Notes: generated from the sequence alone by a model not told the origin. Positions 1 to 6,163 are shown, counted from the first letter of the stretch. The stretch: DNA of 7,432 bases from Bacillota bacterium (GCA_023623095.1 JAMNXX010000105.1:1-7432); one strand, 5' to 3'. Translations and numbers: made by a program.

Positions 1-224
1 GTTATCTTATCTCGTATCGGATGGGTAAGGGTTTTTTCATTGTAGTGCGGTCTGCCGTTTTTCGATTCGGGATATTTTTGTTTGACTGCCGGAGGCTGCT
101 TGACCGGTTCTTCTCCCGGATTGGGTTCCAAAGACCCTTCCTCCCCATAGGTGAACTGCCAACCGATTCCTGCCCATAGGAGCAGTCCGATGAAAAGGAC
201 GCACAGAAAATATTTTCTTTTCAT
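1..224 (-). CDS. N-terminal part of an exported or membrane-anchored protein of unknown function (partial, runs off left edge)
   Basis: An open frame of 74 codons starts at the ATG at 224-222 and leaves the window with no stop. I do not recognise the product. The first residues, MKRKYFLCVLFIGLLLWAG, are a short basic end plus a hydrophobic segment (about residues 5-20). This fits an uncleaved membrane anchor or a signal peptide; there is no clear lipobox. Residues 28-50 are rich in Glu and Pro (GEEGSLEPNPGEEPVKQPP), like an extracellular linker. The ATG was chosen because the frame has a stop about 50 bases upstream and no other start in between. A weak AGGG lies about 7 bases before it, and a stronger GGGGGAG sits about 25 bases before it. 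The start overlaps, as ATGA, the stop of a possible upstream small ORF in a shifted frame. The mature domain lies outside the window, so no function can be given. Confidence 0.7.
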   Translation of the reverse strand, partial: MKRKYFLCVLFIGLLLWAGIGWQFTYGEEGSLEPNPGEEPVKQPPAVKQKYPESKNGRPHYNEKTLTHPIRDKI

Positions 225-345
225 GTATTTCCCTGCAGTGCCTGCAGGCTCTCCCCCTTCCTGACAAGATCACGCTAATTTTTTCTATCATCGTGTCCTT
301 AAATGTATCGACTTTTTTTCCTATTTTATTTATCTTTCTTTCCAT
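221..345 (-). pseudogene. Possible small ORF of about 41 codons, broken by one base
   Basis: From the ATG at 345-343 the frame begins MERKINKIGKKVDTFKDTM and looks coding for about 29 codons (many AAA/GAA/ATA, purine first positions). It then turns into Cys/Arg-rich text that overlaps the partial gene at 1-224 in another frame. One extra G in the five-G run (253-257 on the + strand as CCCCC) would lead to a frame ending GESLQALQGNT and then a TGA at 223-221. That TGA overlaps the next gene's ATG as ATGA, the arrangement expected of coupled genes. No good ribosome binding site is visible (AGGGA about 13 bases upstream). I cannot name a family. It may be a decayed gene, a sequencing error or chance. 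Confidence 0.25.
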
Positions 346-450
346 TTTATCAGATATTTCCCTATTGTTTTGTTTCAATTTGGTTACAGTAGTACAAAAT
401 GGATAGGGATTTATAGAAACCGCAGGATTCGGGATAGTTCTCTTGACACC

Positions 451-480
451 TTGAATGAAAGAATGGGCTTGTGTTAAAAT
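451..480 (+). promoter_or_regulatory. Extended -10 promoter of the stalk protein gene
   Basis: TTGAAT (451-456) is followed after 18 bases by TAAAAT (475-480), which is preceded by TG at 472-473, giving TGtTAAAAT. This resembles a vegetative sigma-A extended -10 promoter. A perfect TTGACA lies at 443-448, but 26 bases from the -10, too far to pair with it. Transcription would begin about 25-30 bases before the ATG at 516. Confidence 0.5.
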
Positions 481-515
481 GAAGGAACATATTGGAAGGC
501 AAAGGAGGAATGGTG

Positions 516-1646
516 ATGACCAAAAGAAAAAAATTTCTTTTGATTTTAGGTATGACAACCGTATTCTTGTTGGGAACAATGGTCGGTTCTGCTTCTACAT
601 ATAGCAAGAAAATTACCGCATGGTTTTATCCCATCCGGATCTATGTAGACAGCGTTCCGATGAGTCTTTCCAGTCCGGCATTTATTTACAACAATTATAC
701 ATATGTACCGATCCAGGATGTTGCAAAGCATTTGAACTACAAAACCCACTGGAATAATGCCACCAAGCGGCTGAATCTCTATTCCCATGAGGGCAGAAAC
801 TTGAGTATGAATGCCTTAAAAAGTGAGCTGGAACAGAAAATTTTTGAAGTTTCGAAGCTAAAGTCCGAGATTAGCCGATTGAAAACGCAGTTAGGCATTC
901 GAGAAGATGTAAATGCCCCCGGCACAATTTCCAGCAATAACGATAAGTTAAGGATTCTTCGGGATCTCTTCGAAGAAAAATACGATCGCCACCGCAATAA
1001 CGGAAGAACGCTTTATTTTGAGAAATATCTCCTTTCTCAGCTTTCAGACGATAGGATCCGCGTTTACATTTACGGAAATTTTTCGAGGGGATCGAATGAA
1101 TGGAGAAATATAAAAACGTCGGTTTTTGAGGATTTTCTGGATGATATCTGCCTGGAAGTCAATCGGATGTTTAATGAAGACATCATCATCATCGTCTATG
1201 ATAAGGATAGGAGCAGCATCGCAGAATATTCCTATGACCGAAAAAAGGATAAGCTGACAAGAGATTATCTTTACAGAGGTTCGGGAAGCAGCAGAACGCT
1301 TACCCTAGACGATATGGAAGAAATATTGGAAGAAGATTTCGAAAGGCATCACAATAACGGCGAAAGGCTGGAGTTTGAAACATATGATTTGATCAGATTG
1401 TCCAGCGGAAACATCCGCGTACGGATGTACGGAGATTTCAGCCGAGACAGCAGTAAATGGAAATACCTGAACCGATCCGATTTTGAAGATTTTATGGAAA
1501 GTATATGCGAAAGAATCAATGACGACTTCGAAAATGATATTGAGATCACCGTTTATGACAGAAACAATCAAATCCTCGCTGAATATAAATATGATTTCGA
1601 TCGGGGACGATTGTCTCGAGATTATTTTTATCAGCCACGCAATTAA
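516..1646 (+). CDS. Exported stalk-domain (copper amine oxidase N-like) protein with a coiled coil and two tandem repeats
   Basis: 376 residues. The start is the ATG at 516, because AAAGGAGG at 501-508 lies 7 bases before it; the in-frame TTG (492) and ATG (510) are too close to or upstream of that site. Residues 3-26 are a basic end plus hydrophobic signal or anchor. Residues 38-90 resemble the copper amine oxidase N-terminal/stalk domain (PF07833): IRIYVDSVPM, a Tyr-Val-Pro-Ile segment, then KHLNYKTHWNNATKRLNLY. Despite its name, this domain is common in Clostridia surface proteins and does not imply amine oxidase activity. Residues 98-128 form a heptad-like coiled coil. Two copies of a domain of about 110 residues follow (143-254 and 262-372), sharing FEEKY/FERHHNNG, YG.FSR, FEDF and AEY.YD. 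The role is probably structural at the cell surface. No cell-wall anchor is seen. The gene is convergent with the cohesin gene. Confidence 0.8.
   Translation: MTKRKKFLLILGMTTVFLLGTMVGSASTYSKKITAWFYPIRIYVDSVPMSLSSPAFIYNNYTYVPIQDVAKHLNYKTHWNNATKRLNLYSHEGRNLSMNALKSELEQKIFEVSKLKSEISRLKTQLGIREDVNAPGTISSNNDKLRILRDLFEEKYDRHRNNGRTLYFEKYLLSQLSDDRIRVYIYGNFSRGSNEWRNIKTSVFEDFLDDICLEVNRMFNEDIIIIVYDKDRSSIAEYSYDRKKDKLTRDYLYRGSGSSRTLTLDDMEEILEEDFERHHNNGERLEFETYDLIRLSSGNIRVRMYGDFSRDSSKWKYLNRSDFEDFMESICERINDDFENDIEITVYDRNNQILAEYKYDFDRGRLSRDYFYQPRN
942..1631 (+). repeat. Two tandem copies of a ~110-residue domain within the stalk protein
   Basis: Copy 1 covers about 942-1277 and copy 2 about 1299-1631, joined by a Gly/Ser linker. 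They align along the whole length: R.NNGRTLYFEKYLLSQLS against H.NNGERLEFETYDLIRLS; RIRVYIYGNFSRGSNEWRNI against NIRVRMYGDFSRDSSKWKYL; FEDFLDDICLEVNRMFNEDI against FEDFMESICERINDDFENDI; then AEYSYDRKKDKLTRDYLY against AEYKYDFDRGRLSRDYFY. Roughly half the residues are identical, so the duplication is clear but not recent. The domain looks like an alpha/beta module; I cannot name it. Confidence 0.8.
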
Positions 1647-1692
1647 ACAGCCTGAAAAGAAGCGGAGCGGGCTCATATATTCGTAAAAAAAC

Positions 1693-1744
1693 AAAGATTC
1701 GCGGAAAGCACATCTGGGTTCCAATAAAAGATTCGAGAAAAGCA
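1693..1744. repeat. Pair of 18-bp direct repeats in the gap after the stalk gene
   Basis: AAAGATTCGCGGAAAGCA (1693-1710) recurs as AAAGATTCGAGAAAAGCA (1727-1744), 16 of 18 bases equal, 34 bases apart start to start. Nearby, CCTACCG occurs twice (1767-1773 and 1777-1783), followed by the palindrome GGACGTCC (1783-1790). No role can be assigned. No convincing intrinsic terminator for the stalk gene is visible between 1647 and 1788. Confidence 0.4.
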
Positions 1745-1788
1745 GCTCTTCAAAATTTCTGAAAATCCTACCGCTGCCTACCGGACGT

Positions 1789-1942
1789 CCTGTCCAATAT
1801 CATTTGTAGGGGCGAGCTGTCCTCGCCCGAAAAATAGGGAGCGGGCAGTCGAAGACCGCCCCTACAAAAATCAAGCGTAAAGGTTTCTAAAACCTGCCGT
1901 AGGGGTGACCGAAGGTCACCCCTACAAATTATATTGGACTGG
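1789..1942. repeat. 154-bp palindromic (MITE/REP-like) element with 27-bp inverted ends and three GTAGGGG hairpins
   Basis: The left end (1789-1815) and right end (1916-1942) are inverted repeats matching at 24 of 27 positions; both contain GTCCAATAT and ATTTGTAGGGG. Inside are three hairpins built on the same GTAGGGG/CCCCTAC theme. The first has GGGCGAG (1810-1816) pairing with 1822-1828. The second has TAGGGAGCGG (1835-1844) pairing with CCGCCCCTA (1856-1864), with one bulged A. The third is perfect, with 12-bp arms (GTAGGGGTGACC, 1899-1910, with 1914-1925) and a GAA loop. A further small palindrome, AGGTTT-CTA-AAACCT, lies at 1881-1895. No transposase is encoded and no target-site duplication is evident. 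I recall similar GTAGGGGCG palindromes scattered between genes in Clostridia, but cannot check that here. Read leftward, the second hairpin is followed by TATTTTT and might end transcription of the cohesin operon. Confidence 0.7.
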
Positions 1943-2861
1943 CACTTTTCGTGAATCCTTCTGCATTTTCGCATTCATACAAAAGCAAAATTGGAAAAGG
2001 AGGATATTTCAGCACCTCTGACGGAAAAATCAGATTCAGCCGCCAGAATAGATGCAGGAGGCCGTCCGGTTGATATGGATCAGTCCAAAGAAAAACGGTA
2101 TCCCGTACAGGATCTGCTGGAGAAACAGGTGAAAAATATTCTTTTCTATTTCTTTTTCTGTTGGTTTTCCGGCCACTTTCTCCCTCGGAACTTTCTTCTT
2201 CATCCGGATGATCGCTTTCTCCGGAGTCTTCCTCCTCATCCCTTTCTTCCTCTTTTTCCCCCTTATTCGTCTCCTCCTCTTCAACGATGAAAATCGATAA
2301 GGCTTTTGAAGGAAACTGAGGCAATTCATACCGATAGGTCAATCCATCTTCCTCCGAAAAGAGAAATCGCATTTTGGGGCTCTCCATTTCCCATTCCATG
2401 TGTTCGCACATATCCTCTTCCAGAATCCACCGGCTTCTTTCGCTCAACCCCACAAATGCTTTTCCTTCTTTTAATGCCTGAAATCGGATAACCCCCATCC
2501 TTTTTTCCTCTCCGCTGAGCAGTTCTGCATTTTTCCGCAGTGCAAATAAAAATTTGCATCGATTTTCTTCATCCTGCATTTCTTGTATGCTTTCATTTTC
2601 TTTTTGGAGATCCAGTATTTCTTCCTGGGAAAGCAGAAGTTGTTTGGAGAGCAGCTGCAGTCTTTCTTTATCATAAACGACAACAATATCCCCGCCTGCG
2701 ATATTGGAAAGTTCTTTCCCTACGATTTCAACAGAAAATTCTTCCCCAACGGAAATCTCCTGTGAACTCGGATATAAGAGCAAACTGCTTTCCTGCGCAT
2801 GCGCGGAAAAAGGAAAAGCCAGAAAAAGCAGCCATGCACAAATCTTCCAGATCCTTCTCAT
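1929..2861 (-). CDS. Exported cohesin-like domain protein with acidic linker; 3' end uncertain
   Basis: 310 residues as read. The start is the ATG at 2861, 6 bases after GGGGGA and 14 bases after the stop of the dockerin gene; an upstream in-frame ATG overlapping that stop has no binding site. Residues 1-22 are a signal peptide (basic end, hydrophobic core, AHA/QE cleavage). Residues 24-170 resemble a cohesin: LYPSSQEISVGEEFSVEI, then LSNIAGGDIVVVYDKERLQL, and later GVIRFQALKEGKAFVGLS. Cohesins bind dockerins, as carried by the neighbour. A charged helical insert (about 72-102) is unusual for the family. Residues 194-228 are a Glu/Asp-rich linker. After residue 240 the text changes character (Pro- and Trp-containing) and runs to a TAA inside the palindromic element. 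Another frame gives a hydrophobic, possible membrane-anchoring tail ending at 2036, so a frameshift is possible. Cohesin call fairly sure; C-terminus not. Confidence 0.65.
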   Translation of the reverse strand: MRRIWKICAWLLFLAFPFSAHAQESSLLLYPSSQEISVGEEFSVEIVGKELSNIAGGDIVVVYDKERLQLLSKQLLLSQEEILDLQKENESIQEMQDEENRCKFLFALRKNAELLSGEEKRMGVIRFQALKEGKAFVGLSERSRWILEEDMCEHMEWEMESPKMRFLFSEEDGLTYRYELPQFPSKALSIFIVEEEETNKGEKEEERDEEEDSGESDHPDEEESSEGESGRKTNRKRNRKEYFSPVSPADPVRDTVFLWTDPYQPDGLLHLFWRLNLIFPSEVLKYPPFPILLLYECENAEGFTKSASPI

Positions 2862-2875
2862 GACGACTCCCCCTT

Positions 2876-4090
2876 TTACTCGATCCACCTGCGAATCAAT
2901 GCGACAGCATCTAAAAGGTCTATCCTTTGATCCGGTTGGATGTCATAGATCCAATTTTCCGCATCGATATCGGCACCGATTTGCCTGCATAATTCCTGCA
3001 AATCTTCCCGTGTATAGGGTTCCCCTTGAAACCTTCTGAAATCCGGAAAGAGCGCCCATGGTTCAACAGAAAGTTTTTCGAGATCGATGATTTCCGCAGG
3101 TCCTTCTTTTCTTCCCCACCAGTTGTACCGAAAATCCAGCTTCCCCGTTCCGGAGTAGGCGATCGCATCCGAAAAATCTTTAAGGATATGATTTCGGTGA
3201 AAACGGCTGTTTTGTCCTTCGCGGCTCACAATAATCTTTCCCTTCTGAGGATCACAAAAAACATTTTCAAAAACATCCATCTCCGTATCCTCTCCGCCTG
3301 CCATCAATACAAGAGAATATCCTTCAAAACGATTTCCGCTGAGTACGCCCTGAATATTTTTTAATCTCATATTTTTGGATATAGCTGTATTCACTAAAAA
3401 ATGATTTTGATGGAACACCACGGATTTTTCTCCGGCAGTATTTGGGGCAATTTCTATATTTCCATTGTGTACTTGGCTGTTTTCCATATGAATTGAAAAA
3501 TCTTTATCGGAATTAATAAATAGAGGATAACACCATTCAAACCGACAACCCGATATTTCTATCCGATCTGCATGCCCACCGATGACGGCTGCATTTGAGC
3601 CAATGGCATATACCCCGTCCAGCCGGAATCGGGATATATTTTTCAGATCAAAAACTGTTTTATCTTGGACGCTCGTGCCAAGTTTCAGCGTCGGCTCCAA
3701 AGGATTTAGGGATCGAATCGTTAGGGAACGGTCGATCGGAAAGCTTTTGGTAATATCAGCCGGTTTCCCAAGGTAAAGGGTTCCGCCTTCTTCTACATGC
3801 CCCAAAGCTTGTCCGAAATCAGAAAAATGATTCTCCCCCGGTTCATCATCATAGTAAACACAGGCATACATTTTGGGCTCTTCTTCCGATTTGACGGCTC
3901 CCCCCGCCAGATTGTCCTCCCGGCTTTCGGTTTGCACGTTGCTCCGATCTGTGTTTTCTGCCTGTGCATGGCCAGAGGCATCGTATACTTTTTCTGAAAC
4001 AGTGGGTTCGTCCTGAGCTTCTGCGATCATGCCCAGACAGAATAAGAAAATAAAAAAGGAACTTGTCAGAAAAAGTTTCTTTTGAAACAT
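2876..4090 (-). CDS. Exported parallel beta-helix protein with C-terminal dockerin-like motif
   Basis: 404 residues. The start is the ATG at 4090, preceded by AAAGGAGG (12 bases away, rather long); a promoter lies just upstream, so longer in-frame starts are unlikely. Residues 1-26 are a signal peptide with cleavage after AEA. Residues 27-75 are a low-complexity polar linker. Residues 76-350 have the short-strand, Asn/Gly-turn pattern of a right-handed parallel beta-helix, ending with FRYNWWGRKEGP (320-331), a motif often seen at the end of such helices. The last 22 residues hold a dockerin-type calcium loop D-x-Q-x-D-x-x-x-D-x-x-D (D383, Q385, D387, D391, D394) followed by AVALIRRWI. Typical type I dockerins have two such loops; only one is clear here. 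No catalytic motif is recognised; beta-helices often bind or cut polysaccharide. It is first in an operon with the cohesin-like gene, its likely partner. Confidence 0.75.
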   Translation of the reverse strand: MFQKKLFLTSSFFIFLFCLGMIAEAQDEPTVSEKVYDASGHAQAENTDRSNVQTESREDNLAGGAVKSEEEPKMYACVYYDDEPGENHFSDFGQALGHVEEGGTLYLGKPADITKSFPIDRSLTIRSLNPLEPTLKLGTSVQDKTVFDLKNISRFRLDGVYAIGSNAAVIGGHADRIEISGCRFEWCYPLFINSDKDFSIHMENSQVHNGNIEIAPNTAGEKSVVFHQNHFLVNTAISKNMRLKNIQGVLSGNRFEGYSLVLMAGGEDTEMDVFENVFCDPQKGKIIVSREGQNSRFHRNHILKDFSDAIAYSGTGKLDFRYNWWGRKEGPAEIIDLEKLSVEPWALFPDFRRFQGEPYTREDLQELCRQIGADIDAENWIYDIQPDQRIDLLDAVALIRRWIE

Positions 4091-4126
4091 TCTATCTTTT
4101 TTCCTCCTTTTTTCCTGTTTCTTCAA

Positions 4127-4135
4127 ATTATAGCA
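4127..4135 (-). promoter_or_regulatory. Extended -10 promoter of the dockerin/cohesin operon
   Basis: Read leftward, TGC-TATAAT (4135-4127) is a perfect extended -10 element. No good -35 hexamer stands 16-19 bases upstream, as is usual for this class. The transcript would start near 4120 and reach the ATG at 4090 after a leader of about 30 bases, which holds the ribosome binding site. Confidence 0.6.
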
Positions 4136-4280
4136 TGAATCGAGCATTTTATTGGAAAATAATTCCTCGTTTTTTCGACATTGCTTCTTCTCTATAAGGA
4201 TATATCCCTCAAAAGCAATGCAGAAAAAGTGAGGAATCCGTTTCGCAGCCAAGCCTTTTTTATGTCATCTGGATGAAATT

Positions 4281-4311
4281 AAAAAACCGAGGAGTTGACT
4301 TTCCTCGGTTT
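4281..4311 (-). terminator. Intrinsic terminator after the DUF1934 gene
   Basis: Read leftward: a perfect 10-bp stem (AAACCGAGGA, 4311-4302, pairing with 4293-4284), an 8-base loop, and a run of six T in the non-template strand (4286-4281). It lies about 107 bases beyond the DUF1934 stop and insulates the ddl-side genes from the dockerin/cohesin operon. Confidence 0.85.
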
Positions 4312-4417
4312 GAATCGTTCTATACAGAATCAGCCGGTTTACGGATTTTGATTTCTCTCCATTCCTATTTTGAACTGATAGATGAAAAACAAATTGAAGC
4401 ATGGGATCAAAAGCATC

Positions 4418-4834
4418 CTACATAATCTGGATGTTCAGGCGATTTTTGCTCTCCGTCAGCCCTTCCAGCTTGATTTCGTATTCGATATAGATATTTCCTT
4501 TGTTGGCATCGCTGATCGCATAGGTTGCGCGCTTGGTATGCACTTCTAAATCAAGGTCGCCATAAGGAGTGCTGTAACTGGCAGCATACCGCTTCCCCTG
4601 CTCAAATATCATTTCTGAAACCGTAGGTCCGAACCGCTTCAGGAATATTTTCTTTTCTGTAAGCTTGACAGTCGTAACGCAGCCCTCCATTCCGGATAAT
4701 TCCGTTTCCTTATAGACAAGATAAATGGCATTTGGCTTGTTGTAAAACTTGCCTTCCGTCACCATTTCGATAATGCTTTCCTCTCCATCCGCATTTGTTT
4801 GAATGCCTTCTATCCTCAATAGTACATCTTTCAT
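4418..4834 (-). CDS. ywiB: DUF1934 (YwiB-type) small beta-barrel protein
   Basis: 138 residues, close to the family's usual length of about 140. The start is the ATG at 4834, 4 bases after an AGGGGTGG binding site; a TTG further upstream is in frame but has none. The order of motifs fits DUF1934 (PF09148): VLLRIEGIQ at the start, YLVYKETELSGMEGCVTTVK (39-58), IFLKRFG, then MIFEQGKRYAASYSTPYGDL (75-94), KRATY, and GNIYIEYEIKLEG (113-125). No signal peptide or membrane segment is seen, so it should be cytoplasmic. The family adopts a calycin-like barrel but its function is not established. It lies 153 bases downstream of ddl with no terminator between, so it may be read from the ddl promoter; I found no convincing promoter in the gap 4835-4987. 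The gene name is by analogy with Bacillus subtilis. Confidence 0.85.
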   Translation of the reverse strand: MKDVLLRIEGIQTNADGEESIIEMVTEGKFYNKPNAIYLVYKETELSGMEGCVTTVKLTEKKIFLKRFGPTVSEMIFEQGKRYAASYSTPYGDLDLEVHTKRATYAISDANKGNIYIEYEIKLEGLTESKNRLNIQIM

Positions 4835-4987
4835 TATTCCACCCCTTTTGTGTATTGCCGCCAATTGTGATATAACGAATAAAAAAGAGTCCTTGGTCGG
4901 TTTTTTCCAGCGCTTTATCGTATCAATTTCATCTTATGAATTTCATTGGAGTACAAGCTTGGTTAAAATCTTATTAAAGCATTTCTG

Positions 4988-6079
4988 CTAGCGAATCCGA
5001 TTCCTTTTTTTGTCCTCATATCTTTCCAGAGCCAGCGCGATCAGCCGATCGATCAATTTCGAATAAGGAAGTCCTGTAGCTTCCCACAGAAGCGGATACA
5101 TGCTGTATTTTGTAAAACCGGGCATGGTATTGATCTCGTTTACATATACTTTCATCGTTTCTTTTTCCAAGAAAAAATCAACCCTTGCCAGCCCTGCGCA
5201 GTCAATCGTTTTGTATACCTGAATCGCCATCCGGCGAATTTCTTCCGCTTTTTCTTCTGGGATATCTGCCGGAATGCACAGCTTCGATTTTCCATCATCC
5301 AAGTATTTTGCCTGATAATCATAAAATTCATTCGAAGGAAGGATTTCCCCTACGACAGAGGCCTTCGGTTCTTCATTGCCCAATACCGCACATTCGATTT
5401 CCCTGCAATTGACAGAAGCTTCGACGATGATTTTTCTGTCGTATTTTGCAGCTGTCTCTAACGCATACAGCAGTTCCTCACGGTTTCGAGCTTTTGTAAT
5501 TCCTACGCTGGAACCCAGGTTCGCAGGTTTTACAAATACCGGATAATTCAAATGAGCTTCTATCTGCTCCACGCAATCCGCCGGATTCTCTTCAATCTGA
5601 TTTCTTAAAAACATCAGAAAATCCGATACAGGAAGCCCTGCCTGTTTGAAAAGTTTTTTTGCAATCACTTTATCCATCCCTGTGGAAGAAGCAAGCACAC
5701 CTGCCCCTACATAAGGAATATCCGCCATTTCAAAAAGCCCCTGGATCGTTCCGTCTTCTCCAAATGGTCCGTGCAGTACAGGGAAAAGGACATCCACCTG
5801 CTCTTTTAAATAAGAGGAGGTTCCGACTACTGAAAAGCGGTATGTATCCGGATCTTTTTTCATCTGTTCTCGAGCAATCCTCTCCCATTCACCCGTTTCG
5901 ATCAAATCGATCGGGCCATCGTACAGAAGCCATTCTCCTTTCTTGGTAATCCCGATAAGCAGCGTATCGTACTTGTTTGGGTCCATTGCGCGAAGAATGG
6001 ATGTTGCTGACATCAAAGATATCTCATGTTCTCCGGACTTTCCCCCAAATATGATTCCGACTCTCATTTTGTTTCCCAT
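4988..6079 (-). CDS. ddl: D-alanine--D-alanine ligase
   Basis: 363 residues, full length. Joins two D-Ala with ATP in the cytoplasm to make the end of the peptidoglycan precursor peptide. The ATG at 6079 was chosen because GGAGG lies 8 bases upstream; the TTG at 6094 overlaps that site, and the ATG 12 bases further in is too far. Landmarks: IFGGKSGEHEIS (10-21), HGPFGEDGTIQG (103-114), YVGAGVLASSTGMDK (123-137), the ATP-grasp segment KPANLGSSVG (184-193), the omega loop FYDYQAKY (252-259), metal-binding D301 and NEIN (314-317), and MPGFTKYSMYP (319-329). The Tyr-containing omega loop, in place of the VanA-type His region, predicts D-Ala rather than D-lactate as second substrate. The gene has its own promoter. 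No oddities seen. Confidence 0.95.
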   Translation of the reverse strand: MGNKMRVGIIFGGKSGEHEISLMSATSILRAMDPNKYDTLLIGITKKGEWLLYDGPIDLIETGEWERIAREQMKKDPDTYRFSVVGTSSYLKEQVDVLFPVLHGPFGEDGTIQGLFEMADIPYVGAGVLASSTGMDKVIAKKLFKQAGLPVSDFLMFLRNQIEENPADCVEQIEAHLNYPVFVKPANLGSSVGITKARNREELLYALETAAKYDRKIIVEASVNCREIECAVLGNEEPKASVVGEILPSNEFYDYQAKYLDDGKSKLCIPADIPEEKAEEIRRMAIQVYKTIDCAGLARVDFFLEKETMKVYVNEINTMPGFTKYSMYPLLWEATGLPYSKLIDRLIALALERYEDKKRNRIR

Positions 6080-6126
6080 TCCTAAAGCCTCCAATTAAAA
6101 ATTCCTAATTTGATAATATCTATTTT

Positions 6127-6155
6127 ATTCTATACGGTTGGACGTTATTAATCAA
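6127..6155 (-). promoter_or_regulatory. Sigma-A-type promoter of ddl
   Basis: Read leftward: TTGATT (6155-6150), a 17-base spacer, TAGAAT (6132-6127). Transcription would start near 6120, giving a leader of about 40 bases to the ddl ATG at 6079. Confidence 0.6.
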
Positions 6156-6163
6156 GATTGAAT

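Noticed and set aside
443..448. Perfect TTGACA as -35 box of the stalk gene
   Set aside because: It is 26 bases from the only good -10 (475-480), too far. TTGAAT at 451-456 with an 18-base spacer is a better partner.
37..579. 180-codon - strand frame across the divergent intergenic region
   Set aside because: It crosses the start of the stalk gene and its promoter, and overlaps the better-supported exported protein at 1-224. Only the part from 345 onward looks coding, and that is reported separately.
1899..1925. Perfect 12-bp hairpin as an intrinsic terminator
   Set aside because: Neither side is followed by a T run. It is better explained as part of the palindromic element, though it could still slow polymerase or exonucleases.
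1789..1942. Possible CRISPR array, because GTAGGGG motifs recur
   Set aside because: The repeats are inverted, not direct, and have no even spacing or unique spacers.
1955..2290. A + strand open frame with a protein-like Glu/Lys/Asp-rich first half, antisense to the end of the cohesin gene
   Set aside because: It begins with a TTG lacking a ribosome binding site; the nearby AAGGAGG at 1996-2002 lies after that TTG and has no start codon at the right distance. Its codons are the exact reverse complements of a hydrophobic frame on the other strand, which explains its polar composition, and its second half mirrors the acidic linker.
4091..4252. Longer N-terminus (54 more residues) for the beta-helix protein
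   Set aside because: It would span the extended -10 promoter and the ribosome binding site, and would bury the signal peptide inside the protein.
4835..4987. A separate promoter or terminator between ddl and the DUF1934 gene
   Set aside because: I found TTATAT- and TTGATA-like words but no pair with proper spacing, and no GC-rich stem with a T run.
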